Of a DNA stretch of 64,000 nucleotides, positions 28,347 through 38,428 are shown one piece after another (the first letter of the stretch is position 1; every line of letters begins with the position of its first letter). Below the pieces are notes generated by a model. The model saw only the letters and a program-made list of their open reading frames with translations, ran no database searches and had not been told where the DNA came from. The stretch is taken from positions 124,001-188,000 of the forward strand of contig JACPVR010000011.1 in NCBI GenBank assembly GCA_016197405.1, written 5' to 3'. This stretch comes from Mycobacterium sp. (GTDB lineage Bacteria > Actinomycetota > Actinomycetes > Mycobacteriales > Mycobacteriaceae). The translations under genes and the position numbers were made by a program.

Positions 28347-29535
28347 TTTCGGGCGCGGCCGGCCCTCCGGCGACGGCGATTCGCTGGACGCGATCGCCCG
28401 TACCGACGCGCTGCTCGATGCCCTGGCGGGCGAACGCCGCTTCACGCCCGGTGACCCCGACGAGCTGCAGCTGGTCTCGATGCTGGAGAGCTGGCGCGAC
28501 GATATCCGCGGCCCGTCGACGGCCGGGGTGGTCACCGAGCAGGAAGCCCTTGTCGCATTGCACAAGGGCAAGGCCGGCGGTCCGCCCGGGAAATCCGGGC
28601 ACCGGCGCGGCCTGACGCTGGTCACCTCGCTGGCTGCCGCGGTCTTGTGCATCGGCGGGTTCGGTGCGGTGGTCGGCACCGCAGGCCCCGGTGATTCGCT
28701 CTACGGGCTGCACACCGCGCTGTTCGGGGAGAAGCCGTCGGTACGCGACGATCAGGTGGCGCTGGCCGCGCAGACCGAGATGGCCCAGGTTCAGCAGCTC
28801 ATCGAACAGGGCGACTGGGAGCAGGCGCAGCAGAAGCTGCAAGCCGTGAGCACCAACGTCCAGAGCGTCGAGAACGTCGAGACCAAGACCGATCTGGTCC
28901 AGCAGTTCAACGACCTGGCCGTCAAGGTCGGCACCCGCGACGCCGAGGCCACCCTGCCGCCCGTCGTGCCCGGAGAGCCGGCGCCGCCGCCTCCGCCCGG
29001 GGTGACGCTGCTGGAGCTGCCGGTGGTCACCACGAGCACCGAGACGACGACATCGTCGGAGACCAGCACGTCTACCGAGACGACGACATCGTCGGAGACC
29101 AGCACGTCGACCGAGACCACCACACCGTCGGAGACCAGCCCGACCGAGACCACGTCGGCGCCGGCCGGCGAAACGTCTACGACGCCGACCTCGGAACCCG
29201 CTTCAGCGGCGCCGACGTCGGCACCGTCGAGCACATCGGCGGTGGCGTCCACCACGACGGCAGCGACCACGACGGTCCCGACACCGACAACCACCGCACC
29301 GACACCGAGCACGACGGTCCCGACGACGACCCACACGACGACGACCAGTGCGGCGCCCGCGACGACGACCACCCGTGCGGAGACGACGTCCGCACCGGCT
29401 CAGGCACCTGCCGTGGCGACACCACCGGCGAGCAGCCCGTCAGTGCCGGTGACGGCACCGAGCACACCGCAGCCTCAGATCGCGGTGACCACGACGACTA
29501 CGGTGCCGGTTCCGGCGGCAGAAGAGCCCAACTGA
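28339..29535 (+). CDS. rsdA: Anti-sigma-D factor RsdA, membrane-anchored
   Basis: 398 residues from the ATG reading MADFGRGRPSGD, overlapping sigD. The cytoplasmic N-terminus (DALLDALAGERRF, ELQLVSMLESWRDDI) is the sigma-D-binding region. One transmembrane helix lies near residues 92-115 (LTLVTSLAAAVLCIGGFGAV). The outside part has a Q/E-rich coiled-coil-like stretch, then about 180 residues of Thr/Ser/Pro/Glu low complexity. M. tuberculosis RsdA is about 100 residues shorter, so the tail is expanded here, partly by tandem repeats. Release of SigD is thought to involve degradation of RsdA. Confidence 0.92.
   Translation: MADFGRGRPSGDGDSLDAIARTDALLDALAGERRFTPGDPDELQLVSMLESWRDDIRGPSTAGVVTEQEALVALHKGKAGGPPGKSGHRRGLTLVTSLAAAVLCIGGFGAVVGTAGPGDSLYGLHTALFGEKPSVRDDQVALAAQTEMAQVQQLIEQGDWEQAQQKLQAVSTNVQSVENVETKTDLVQQFNDLAVKVGTRDAEATLPPVVPGEPAPPPPPGVTLLELPVVTTSTETTTSSETSTSTETTTSSETSTSTETTTPSETSPTETTSAPAGETSTTPTSEPASAAPTSAPSSTSAVASTTTAATTTVPTPTTTAPTPSTTVPTTTHTTTTSAAPATTTTRAETTSAPAQAPAVATPPASSPSVPVTAPSTPQPQIAVTTTTTVPVPAAEEPN
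29039..29146 (+). repeat. 36-bp tandem repeat in the RsdA Thr/Ser tail
   Basis: Units begin at 29039, 29075 and 29111; the first two are almost identical over 36 bp and the third is diverged. Each encodes a 12-residue TETTTSSETSTS-type unit. In-frame repeat change would alter the length of the extracytoplasmic tail. Confidence 0.85.
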
Positions 29536-29565
29536 CGGCCGGACCGATGAGGTGCGAGTGCGCCC

Positions 29566-29970
29566 TCAGCGATATCCGTCACTGTCCGATGTCGCCTCGT
29601 TGAGCGATGCATCGGCATATCCGCGGCAGTAATCCCAGGTGACATAGGCGTCGGGCTCGGGATCGTAAGCCGGTTCGTGCGGCCGGACGGTGCCGTCGAC
29701 GAGAAGCTGAAGCAGGTTGGCCCGCAGCATGTCCCAGTCGTGGTAGTGGTCCTGCTGGCAGTCTTCACAGCACACCACGAGACCGCGAATTCCCTTGTTG
29801 GCCAACAACGCTTCGTAGATCGCGAGGTCGGCAAGGTCGGCCTCGACAGCGGAGCGCTCCTGAGGGTCGAGCGGCTGGCCCGGTTCGATGGCATCCAGCG
29901 CCGCCGACGGATCACTCGGGTCGTCGGCAAACGGGTCAGGCGGCAAACCCGGGGGCAGGTGGTCGCGCAC
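29566..29970 (-). CDS. DUF5319 protein (Rv3412-type)
   Basis: 134 residues, GTG start. An acidic N-terminus rich in Asp/Pro is followed by AIYEALLANKGIRGLVVCCEDC, QQDHYHDWDML and TVRPHEPAYDPEPDAYVTWDYCRGYADASL. The CCEDC cluster with HYHDWD nearby suggests metal binding. The position between rsdA and guaB2 and the length match Rv3412. Function unknown. Confidence 0.8.
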   Translation of the reverse strand: MRDHLPPGLPPDPFADDPSDPSAALDAIEPGQPLDPQERSAVEADLADLAIYEALLANKGIRGLVVCCEDCQQDHYHDWDMLRANLLQLLVDGTVRPHEPAYDPEPDAYVTWDYCRGYADASLNEATSDSDGYR

Positions 29971-30058
29971 GTCTCTACAGTACGCAGCAGCATTGGTATC
30001 GCGCCAGCGGACGGGGTGTGCGCGACGCCGGTCGGGCAGGTCGGGATTCGTCGGGTGA

Positions 30059-31705
<1,647 letters not shown>

Positions 31706-31719
31706 GGGCGGAAATCAGC

Positions 31720-32865
31720 ATGCGTGACATGGTTGAAATCGGCATGGGCAGAACAGCCCGCCGTACCTACGAACTCGACGACATCGCCATCGTGCCGTCC
31801 CGGCGTACCCGGTCGAGCAAGGACGTGTCGACGGCCTGGCAGCTCGACGCCTACCGGTTCGAGATCCCGGTGGTCAGTCATCCCACCGACGCCCTGTTGT
31901 CACCGGAGTTCGCCATCGAGCTCGGCAGGCTCGGCGGCCTCGGTGTGCTCAACGGTGAGGGCCTGATCGGCAGGCACGCCGACGTCGAGGCGAAACTGGC
32001 CGAGATCGTCGACGTCGCCGCCAAGGAGCCGGACCCGTCGGCGGCGATCCGGCTGCTGCAGCGGCTACACGCCGCGCCGCTGGATCCCGAGCTGCTCGGA
32101 GCCGCGGTGGCGCGGATCCGGGAGGCCGGGGTGACCACCGCGGTCCGGGTCAGCCCGCAGAACGCCCAGGCGCTCACGCCCAGTCTGGTGGCCGCCGGTA
32201 TCGACCTGCTGGTCATCCAGGGCAGCATCATCTCGGCCGAACGCGTCGCCCAGGATCACGGTGTCGGTGAACCACTCAACCTCAAGACGTTCATCTCCGA
32301 ACTCGACATCCCGGTGGTGGCCGGCGGTGTGCTCGATCACCGCACCGCGCTGCATCTGATGCGTACCGGCGCGGCCGGCGTCATCGTCGGCTACGGCTCG
32401 ACATCGGGCGTCACCACCAGCGACGAGGTGCTCGGCATCAGCGTGCCGATGGCCACCGCGATCGCCGATGCGGCCGCGGCCCGGCGCGAATACCTCGACG
32501 AAACCGGCGGTCGTTACGTCCACGTGCTGGCCGACGGCGATATCCACACCTCCGGTGACCTCGCCAAGGCCATCGCCTGTGGGGCCGACGCCGTGGTGCT
32601 CGGTCCGCCGCTGGCGCTGGCCGCCGAGGCTCCCGGCGACGGCTGGTTCTGGCCGTCGGCCGCGGCGCATCCGTCGTTGCCGCGCGGTGCACTGCTGCAG
32701 CTGGCAGCGGGGGAGCGGCCCAAACTGGAGCAGGTGCTCACCGGCCCGTCCGACGACCCGTTCGGCTCGCTGAACCTCGTCGGAGGTCTGCGCCGGGCAA
32801 TGGCCAAGGCGGGCTACTGCGATCTCAAGGAATTCCAGAAGGTCGGGCTGTCGGTCGGGTCCTAG
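31720..32865 (+). CDS. guaB3: GuaB3, IMP dehydrogenase-related protein
   Basis: 381 residues from ATG 31720; ATG 31729 (MVEIGMGRTARRTYEL) matches the annotated M. tuberculosis start and is equally possible. The IMPDH barrel is present without CBS domains, and the catalytic Cys loop is replaced (GYGSTSGVTTSDEVLG). The family is regularly encoded next to guaB2 in actinobacteria; IMP dehydrogenase activity has not been shown for the M. tuberculosis protein as far as I know. Confidence 0.92.
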   Translation: MRDMVEIGMGRTARRTYELDDIAIVPSRRTRSSKDVSTAWQLDAYRFEIPVVSHPTDALLSPEFAIELGRLGGLGVLNGEGLIGRHADVEAKLAEIVDVAAKEPDPSAAIRLLQRLHAAPLDPELLGAAVARIREAGVTTAVRVSPQNAQALTPSLVAAGIDLLVIQGSIISAERVAQDHGVGEPLNLKTFISELDIPVVAGGVLDHRTALHLMRTGAAGVIVGYGSTSGVTTSDEVLGISVPMATAIADAAAARREYLDETGGRYVHVLADGDIHTSGDLAKAIACGADAVVLGPPLALAAEAPGDGWFWPSAAAHPSLPRGALLQLAAGERPKLEQVLTGPSDDPFGSLNLVGGLRRAMAKAGYCDLKEFQKVGLSVGS

Positions 32866-32871
32866 CCGGCC

Positions 32872-33585
32872 TCAACCCACGACGCCGCCGACGAGGTATC
32901 CGATCGCGTAGGTGATGGCGAGCGCCAGCCCGCCGCCGATCACGTTGCGGGCGATGGCGCGACGCACCACGGCACCACCCAGCCGGGCCGAGACCACACC
33001 GGTGATGGCGAGCGCGACCAGCACCGCGACGACTGTCACCGGAATCCGTAAAGCGCTCGGCGGCAACAGGATCGCCAGCAGTGGCAGCAGCGCGCCGACG
33101 GTGAAGGACAACGCGGACGACGCCGCGGCCAGCCACGGGTTGGTCAGTTCCTCCGGGTCGATACCCAATTCGACTTCGGCGTGTGCGGCGAACGCGTCGT
33201 GATCGGTGAGCTCCTCGGCTGCCCGTCGTGCCGTCGCCGGTGACAGTCCCTTGGCCTCGTACAGCGCCGCCAGTTCATCCAGTTCGGCCGCGGGGAAATC
33301 GCGCAGCTCGCGGCGCTCCTTGCGCAGCAGTGCTTGCTCGGTATCGCGCTGGCTGCTGACCGAGACGTACTCGCCGAGTGCCATCGAGACGGCGCCTGCC
33401 GTCAAACCCGCGATACCCGCGGTCAGTATCGGGCCGCGTTCGATCGTCGCAGCCGCCACCCCGACGACGATGCCTGCCGTGGAGACAATGCCGTCGTTGG
33501 CGCCCAGCACGCCTGCGCGCAACCAATTCAGTTTTGCCGCAACCGATCCCGTATGGGGTTCGGCCGGGTGGGGGAGCGTGCTCAC
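32872..33585 (-). CDS. VIT-family Fe2+/Mn2+ transporter
   Basis: 237 residues, GTG start. LRAGVLGANDGIVSTAGIVVGVA is the first membrane helix of the VIT1/CCC1 family with its conserved Asp; SMALGEYVSVSSQRD ends the second. The cytoplasmic metal-binding insertion (about 85-145) is rich in Glu/Asp. Three more helices follow. Likely exports or sequesters Fe2+ or Mn2+. Convergent with guaB3, and 33 bp upstream of the histidine-kinase gene's stop. Confidence 0.9.
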   Translation of the reverse strand: MSTLPHPAEPHTGSVAAKLNWLRAGVLGANDGIVSTAGIVVGVAAATIERGPILTAGIAGLTAGAVSMALGEYVSVSSQRDTEQALLRKERRELRDFPAAELDELAALYEAKGLSPATARRAAEELTDHDAFAAHAEVELGIDPEELTNPWLAAASSALSFTVGALLPLLAILLPPSALRIPVTVVAVLVALAITGVVSARLGGAVVRRAIARNVIGGGLALAITYAIGYLVGGVVG

Positions 33586-33618
33586 CCCCGAGAGGCTAGA
33601 GGAGATGCGGTGCCGGCG

Positions 33619-34839
33619 CTAGCCAACCAAGCCTTGCCGAACTGCCGGGAAGTTCAATGTGAAAGTGGCGCCGCCACCGGGTGTGGGAGCCAGCCGGACA
33701 TCACCCCCGTGTGCCTGGGCGATCTCGCGCACCAGCGCCAGGCCGATGCCGTAGCGCGGTCTGCCGGTGGTGTCGTTGTCTCCGTGCGCGAAGCGCTCGA
33801 AAAGCCGGTCGGCGGCCGCTGGGTCCACCCCGACGCCGTCGTCGCACACCTCGACGGCGACCCCGGAATCGTTTCGATAGGCCCGCACGATGACGGTCCC
33901 GCCCCGATGCTGGTGGCTCAGCGCGTTGTCGACCAGGGCCGAAACCGCCCGCCGCAATGCCGCCGGCGAACCGGACACCAGCACCGGCGCTGCGCCGGGA
34001 GCGGGGTCGGCCCGCAGGCTGACCCCCGCTTCGGCGGCGACCTCGGCGAAGTCGGTGGCGACCCGATTGGCGATATCGACGACGTCGACCTGTTCACGGG
34101 CGACCGTGCCACTGCTTATCGCCGCCGAGGCGAGCAGATCGTCCACCACCTCACCGAGGGCGCGCGTGTCCGCGACGAGCGCACCGAGCGACTCGCGGAG
34201 TTCGGGTGCCTTGCTCAGCGACGGATGGCGTTGCAGGAGTTGTGCCCGGGTGTGCAGCACCGTCAACGGCGCCCGTAATTCGTGCGACGCATCGGCGACG
34301 AACCGTCGCTGCAGCGCCAGGGCGCGCGCCAGCGGCTGCATCGACCGGCGGGTCAGCAGCACCACCACCGCGGCCGATGCCAGGATGCCGGCGAGCTCGG
34401 CGAAGCCCAGGGACAGCAACAGCCGACTCCTGCTGGCCTGGTAGGGCATCAGATCGATCAGGGCGGCGACCCGGCCGCGGGGCAGGTCGACGACATAGGC
34501 CCGGTAGTCCCGGCCGTCGATGGACACCTCGGAGAAGCCGGCCGGACCGGCAAGCAACTGCGTCGCCTGTTTGGGATGCGCACTCACCGATACGGTGCCG
34601 TCGACATCCCGCATCGCCAAAGCCATGCCCGGCGGCGGGTCCGCCACATCGTCGGCTGTCGTGGCCACCGAAACCAGTTGCGCGTCGATCTGCCGGTTCT
34701 GCACCCGGACGTCGACGGCGAACACCACGCCGCCGACGATGAGCAGGACCAGCGCCAGCGCCGCCGCCGCCTGCATCGCGGCGATGCGCCCGGCCCGGCG
34801 GACCAGGGTGATGTCGGGAGACGACGCAGCGGGGCTCAT
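33619..34839 (-). CDS. Sensor histidine kinase
   Basis: 406 residues. Two membrane helices (about 24-43 and 140-163) flank an extracytoplasmic sensor of about 95 residues. The dimerisation box is FVADASHELRAPLT with phospho-acceptor His186. The ATP-binding domain shows VDNALSHQHRGG (N box), VCDDGVGVDPA (G1) and RYGIGLALVREIAQAHGG (G2). The start overlaps the response-regulator stop by 4 bp. The pair is divergent from the redox operon at 35546 and probably controls it. Confidence 0.92.
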   Translation of the reverse strand: MSPAASSPDITLVRRAGRIAAMQAAAALALVLLIVGGVVFAVDVRVQNRQIDAQLVSVATTADDVADPPPGMALAMRDVDGTVSVSAHPKQATQLLAGPAGFSEVSIDGRDYRAYVVDLPRGRVAALIDLMPYQASRSRLLLSLGFAELAGILASAAVVVLLTRRSMQPLARALALQRRFVADASHELRAPLTVLHTRAQLLQRHPSLSKAPELRESLGALVADTRALGEVVDDLLASAAISSGTVAREQVDVVDIANRVATDFAEVAAEAGVSLRADPAPGAAPVLVSGSPAALRRAVSALVDNALSHQHRGGTVIVRAYRNDSGVAVEVCDDGVGVDPAAADRLFERFAHGDNDTTGRPRYGIGLALVREIAQAHGGDVRLAPTPGGGATFTLNFPAVRQGLVG

Positions 34840-35492
34840 TGCAGCCCGAAGCGGTAGCCGGTGCCGTGCACCGTCGTGATGACACGCTTGCCCAGTTTGC
34901 GTCGCAGGTAATGCACGTAGGTGTCGATGACACCGGAGCCCTCCGCGTCGCCGAAAACCGACGCCATCAACTGCGCCCGGGTGAAAACCCGTCGCGGCGA
35001 ACCCATCAGCATCGCGAGCAGCTCGGCCTCACGCCGGGAGAGTTCTGTTCCGTGGCCGGTGCCTGCTTCCGTCACGGTCAGCGACACCCGATCGAGTGAC
35101 AGGCCGCCTGCCGTGATGACGGCGGCACTCTCGGTTCGCCGCAACAGTGCTCGCACGCGCGCCAGCAGTTCGGGGACCTCGAACGGTTTGACGAGATAGT
35201 CCTGCGCACCGGCATCCAGGCCCTCGACGCGGTCCTCGACGGCACCACGTGCTGTCAGCAGCAGGGTCGGGGTGGCGATTCCCTTGTTGCGCCAGACCGA
35301 TACCAGATCGGCGCCGTCGAGTGCGGGCAGTCCGCGGTCGACGACGGCGGCTTCGTAATCGCCGGTCAGACCCTTGTGCAGACCCTGTTGCCCGTCAAAG
35401 GCGGTGTCGACCTGATAGCCCTCGGAGGTGAACAGGTCGGCCAGGAGCCCAGCCAGCTGCCGGTCGTCTTCGACGATGAGCAGTCGGTGCAT
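34836..35492 (-). CDS. OmpR/PhoB-family response regulator
   Basis: 218 residues. Receiver domain with acidic pocket VEDD, phospho-acceptor Asp52 in VVDRGLP, Thr80 and Lys102 in YLVKPF. The winged-helix output domain ends in RRVFTRAQLMASVFG, VIDTYVHYLRRKLG and VHGTGYRFGLQ. First gene of the two-gene operon with the kinase. A dyad sits in the 53-bp gap to the divergent operon. Confidence 0.94.
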   Translation of the reverse strand: MHRLLIVEDDRQLAGLLADLFTSEGYQVDTAFDGQQGLHKGLTGDYEAAVVDRGLPALDGADLVSVWRNKGIATPTLLLTARGAVEDRVEGLDAGAQDYLVKPFEVPELLARVRALLRRTESAAVITAGGLSLDRVSLTVTEAGTGHGTELSRREAELLAMLMGSPRRVFTRAQLMASVFGDAEGSGVIDTYVHYLRRKLGKRVITTVHGTGYRFGLQ

Positions 35493-35508
35493 ATACAGAG
35501 GGTGCCAC

Positions 35509-35538
35509 GCCGATTCTTATAGCCGACAAAGATTCGGC
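35509..35538. promoter_or_regulatory. Dyad in the divergent regulator/redox-operon promoter
   Basis: GCCGATTCTT (35509-35518) and AAGATTCGGC (35529-35538) are inverted, matching at 9 of 10 positions, with a 10-nt spacer containing ATAGCC. GATTC also recurs as a direct repeat. The site lies in the 53-bp gap between the response-regulator gene and the small membrane-protein gene, where the regulator would bind. Confidence 0.5.
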
Positions 35539-35545
35539 GCCGACG

Positions 35546-35809
35546 ATGACTGGCATGGACGCATCCGCTCCCCGAACTCGCCGCGCCGCAACGGTGTCGT
35601 GGACCCTTGCCGGTGTCGGCATCGCAGGAGTCGTCGGCTCCTCGCTGCTGGCCTGGGCCGACACCGTCGAGGCGAAGACGCAGTACGCGCAACCGGAATC
35701 GGCCCAGCAGCCCGCCGCGCCGGTGCTCCCCGCGCCCGAGATGACGACCAGCACCTCGGTATCGCCGAGTTACTCGCCCCGGGCACACACCCGATCGCGC
35801 GGCTCATGA
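35546..35809 (+). CDS. Small membrane-anchored protein heading the redox operon
   Basis: 87 residues; ATG 35555 is an alternative. A basic N-terminus (PRTRRAA) precedes one hydrophobic helix (about 18-40, WTLAGVGIAGVVGSSLLAWA). An outside tail of about 45 residues, rich in Pro/Ala/Thr/Ser, ends in RAHTRSRGS. The stop overlaps the apbE start (ATGA). In comparable actinobacterial operons the gene before apbE is often a membrane-anchored FMN-binding (flavin-acceptor) protein; this one has the anchor but no FMN-binding domain. It may be a genuine small subunit or a truncated acceptor. Confidence 0.65.
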   Translation: MTGMDASAPRTRRAATVSWTLAGVGIAGVVGSSLLAWADTVEAKTQYAQPESAQQPAAPVLPAPEMTTSTSVSPSYSPRAHTRSRGS

Positions 35810-36711
35810 ACGAATCGTCGTGGTCGCGGTGGAGCACCTTCGTCCACCTGGTCGTCACCGACGCGGATGCGCTGCCGGTCGCGCGACGCCTGGTGGATGC
35901 CGAGATCGACGCGGTCGATGCGGCCGCGTCACGGTTTCGGCCCGACTCCGAGATCACCGCGTTGTCCCGCACCGCGGGAGCACCCACACCGCTGAGCCCG
36001 CTGCTGGCCGAGCTGATCGGCGCGGCACTGGAGGCGGCCGACCGGACCGGTGGTGCGGTGGATCCGACGGTCGGCGGCGCACTCATCGAAATCGGTTACG
36101 ACGTAGCGCTACCCGACGGTGCCGGCGTGCGAGGGCCTGCCTCGCCGACGCTGCCCGCGCGGTGGTCGATGGTCGGCTTCGACGGCGAACGGATCACCGT
36201 CCCCGCCGGGATAACCCTGGACCTGGGCGCCACTGCCAAGGCGATCACCGCGGATCGTTGTGCGGCAAAGGTTTTCGAGGTAACCGGTAGCGGTGTGCTG
36301 GTGAACCTGGGTGGCGACCTTGCCACCGCGGGACCGGCCCCGGCCGGCGGCTGGCACGTGCTGGTGCAGGATACCGACGCCGATCCACCGAGCGCGGTGA
36401 CGATCGGGTCGAATTGTGGTCTGGCGACATCGAGTACCGTGCACCGGCGCTGGCGGTACGGACAGCGGCCGGTCCATCACATCATCGACCCGCGCAGCGG
36501 CTGGCCGGCAGAACCGTTGTGGCGCACCGTCTCGGTCACCGCGCCGACGTGTTACGAGGCCAACCTGCTCTCCACCGCGGCAATGGTGTGGGGTGCCGAC
36601 GCGCCGGCGCGGCTGGCCAGCGTGGGGCTGCCGGCCCGGCTGGTCGATGCCGAGGCCGGTGAGCACTTTCTGGGCGGGTGGCCGGCTGGCGCGGAACAGA
36701 GCAGCCGGTGA
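35806..36711 (+). CDS. apbE: FAD:protein FMN transferase (ApbE family)
   Basis: 301 residues from the ATG overlapping the preceding stop; a long upstream extension in frame is rejected. ApbE enzymes transfer FMN from FAD to a Ser/Thr of a target protein. Landmarks are the start of the fold VDAAASRFRPDSEITALS, the metal and FAD site LDLGATAKAITADRCA, LVNLGGDLATAGPAP, and HHIIDPRSGWPA. No signal peptide is seen, so it may act in the cytosol. No flavin-acceptor protein with a recognisable target motif is encoded nearby. Confidence 0.88.
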   Translation: MNESSWSRWSTFVHLVVTDADALPVARRLVDAEIDAVDAAASRFRPDSEITALSRTAGAPTPLSPLLAELIGAALEAADRTGGAVDPTVGGALIEIGYDVALPDGAGVRGPASPTLPARWSMVGFDGERITVPAGITLDLGATAKAITADRCAAKVFEVTGSGVLVNLGGDLATAGPAPAGGWHVLVQDTDADPPSAVTIGSNCGLATSSTVHRRWRYGQRPVHHIIDPRSGWPAEPLWRTVSVTAPTCYEANLLSTAAMVWGADAPARLASVGLPARLVDAEAGEHFLGGWPAGAEQSSR

Positions 36712-37268
36712 CCGATCAAGCTCTGTGGGCACTGGGACGGGGCACCGGCATCGTCGCGCTCACCTTCTTCACCCTCTCGCTGGTGCTGGGGATCATCGTG
36801 CGATCGGGACGACCGATCGGCACGCTGCCGCGTTTCGGCGTCCTCGACGTGCACCGGTTCGCCGCGCTGTTCGCCGTCGTCCTGATGGCGCTGCATGTGC
36901 TTGCGCTGCTTGCCGATCCGTACGCGCAGCTGCGCATCGTCGACGTCGTGCTGCCGTTCCTGGGAACCTATCGGCCGGTGTGGCTGGGCCTGGGCACCCT
37001 GGCCGCCGATATCGCCGTCGCGCTGATCCTGACCAGTCTGCTGCGGCACCGGCTGGGGCCGCGGGTCTTCCGGGCGGTGCACTGGATCGCCTATCTGATG
37101 TGGCCGTTCGCGGTGGCCCATGTGTTGGGCAACGGCACCGACGTGGGGCACACCTGGTTTCTGGTCTGGGCCGGCGTGTGCGTGGTGGCCGTCGCCGCAA
37201 GCCTGGTGTGGCGCATGCGTCCGGACCACGTCGAGTACTCCGGCACCCGGATTGCGTTGCGCCGATGA
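36708..37268 (+). CDS. Ferric-reductase-like transmembrane protein, probable di-heme cytochrome b
   Basis: 186 residues, GTG start overlapping apbE by 4 bp. About five membrane helices (12-32, 50-68, 92-112, 122-142, 148-170). Two His pairs at heme-ligand spacing, H49/H63 and H125/H138, lie on the second and fourth helices, as in the ferric reductase/NADPH-oxidase membrane domain, so two b hemes are likely. It lacks the FAD/NAD domain of a full ferric reductase; that role may fall to the NuoF-like protein encoded next. Confidence 0.82.
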   Translation: MTDQALWALGRGTGIVALTFFTLSLVLGIIVRSGRPIGTLPRFGVLDVHRFAALFAVVLMALHVLALLADPYAQLRIVDVVLPFLGTYRPVWLGLGTLAADIAVALILTSLLRHRLGPRVFRAVHWIAYLMWPFAVAHVLGNGTDVGHTWFLVWAGVCVVAVAASLVWRMRPDHVEYSGTRIALRR

Positions 37269-38428
37269 CGATCACCGCAGGTCTGTTGTCGGCGCCCGGG
37301 CCGAGCCTGGCGCAGCACCGGCACTGGTTCGGTGACATGCCGCAGGATGCGGGCCCCGGGCTCATCGACACCCTGCGCGACGCCGGTCTGACCGGGCGCG
37401 GCGGTGCGGGTTTCCCCACCGCGCGCAAGCTCGCGGCCGTCACGGGCCGAAACGCCGTGGTGGTCGCCAACGGTGCCGAGGGGGAACCGCTCAGCCACAA
37501 GGACGCGACCCTGCTGGCCCGCGCGCCGCACCTGGTGCTCGACGGGTTGTGCGCCGTCGGTGCCGCCGTGGCGGCGACGCAGCGTTATCTCTATGTGCCG
37601 CAACCTTCGGTCGCGGTGATGCGTCATGCCCTCGAGGAACGCGCGGTAGCCGGCTGGCCGGGTGCCGACGTGGAAATCGTGGTGGCGCCCGAGGCGTTCG
37701 TGGCGGGTGAGGAGTCGGCGGTGCTGAACCGCTTGGAGGGCGGCCCGGCACGACCGCGTGACCGGTTGGTGATCGCCGCGGCCAGCGGGGTGCGCGGCCG
37801 GCCGACCGCGCTCAACAACGTCGAGACGTTGGCGCACATAGCGTTGATCGCGCGTCGCGGAGCGCCATGGTTTCGCTCGGTGGGCCACGGCGATGATGCG
37901 GGCACGATGCTCGTCACCGTGTCGGGGGCGGTACGCCGCCCCGGGGTCTTCGAGGTCGGCATGGGAATCCCGCTCACCGAACTGATCGGCGGCTTCGCGC
38001 AAACCGACCCGCGACAGGTTCGGGCGGTCCTGATCGGTGGCTATCACGGCGCCTGGGTCGGCGGCCACAACGCCGCCCAGGCCAGGCTGTCGCGGACATC
38101 GCTGCAGCCGTACGGGGCGGGGCCCGGAGCCGGCGTCGTGCACGTTCTCGGTGCCGGCGAATGCGGGCTTGGTCGTACTGCCGACATCGTCGGCTACCTC
38201 GCGACGCAGAGCGCCGGCCAGTGCGGGCCGTGCGTCAACGGCCTGCCGCGGCTGGCCGAACTGCTCGCCGATCTCGCCTACGGCCACCCCGGCGTACGTC
38301 TTGTCGAGCGCATCGTCGATATGGTCGCCCTGGTCGACGGCCGCGGTTCCTGCCGGCATCCCGACGGCACCGCGCGATTGGTCCGCAGCGCACTGCAGGT
38401 TTTCGCCGACGAGGCTGCGCGCCGATGA
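37265..38428 (+). CDS. NuoF-like flavoprotein (NADH:quinone oxidoreductase 51-kDa-type)
   Basis: 387 residues from the ATG in an ATGA overlap; a 283-codon upstream extension is rejected. GRGGAGFPTARKL (FMN loop), ANGAEGEPLSHKD, EAFVAGEESAVLNRLEGG and RPTALNNVETLAHI match NuoF. The Fe-S segment reads SAGQCGPCVNGLP, where NuoF has SCGxCxPC, so the first Cys ligand is Ala; a further Cys is in GRGSCRHPDG. The N3-type cluster is thus probably three-ligand or absent. It presumably takes electrons from NAD(P)H and passes them to the ferredoxin or the membrane cytochrome. Confidence 0.85.
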   Translation: MTITAGLLSAPGPSLAQHRHWFGDMPQDAGPGLIDTLRDAGLTGRGGAGFPTARKLAAVTGRNAVVVANGAEGEPLSHKDATLLARAPHLVLDGLCAVGAAVAATQRYLYVPQPSVAVMRHALEERAVAGWPGADVEIVVAPEAFVAGEESAVLNRLEGGPARPRDRLVIAAASGVRGRPTALNNVETLAHIALIARRGAPWFRSVGHGDDAGTMLVTVSGAVRRPGVFEVGMGIPLTELIGGFAQTDPRQVRAVLIGGYHGAWVGGHNAAQARLSRTSLQPYGAGPGAGVVHVLGAGECGLGRTADIVGYLATQSAGQCGPCVNGLPRLAELLADLAYGHPGVRLVERIVDMVALVDGRGSCRHPDGTARLVRSALQVFADEAARR

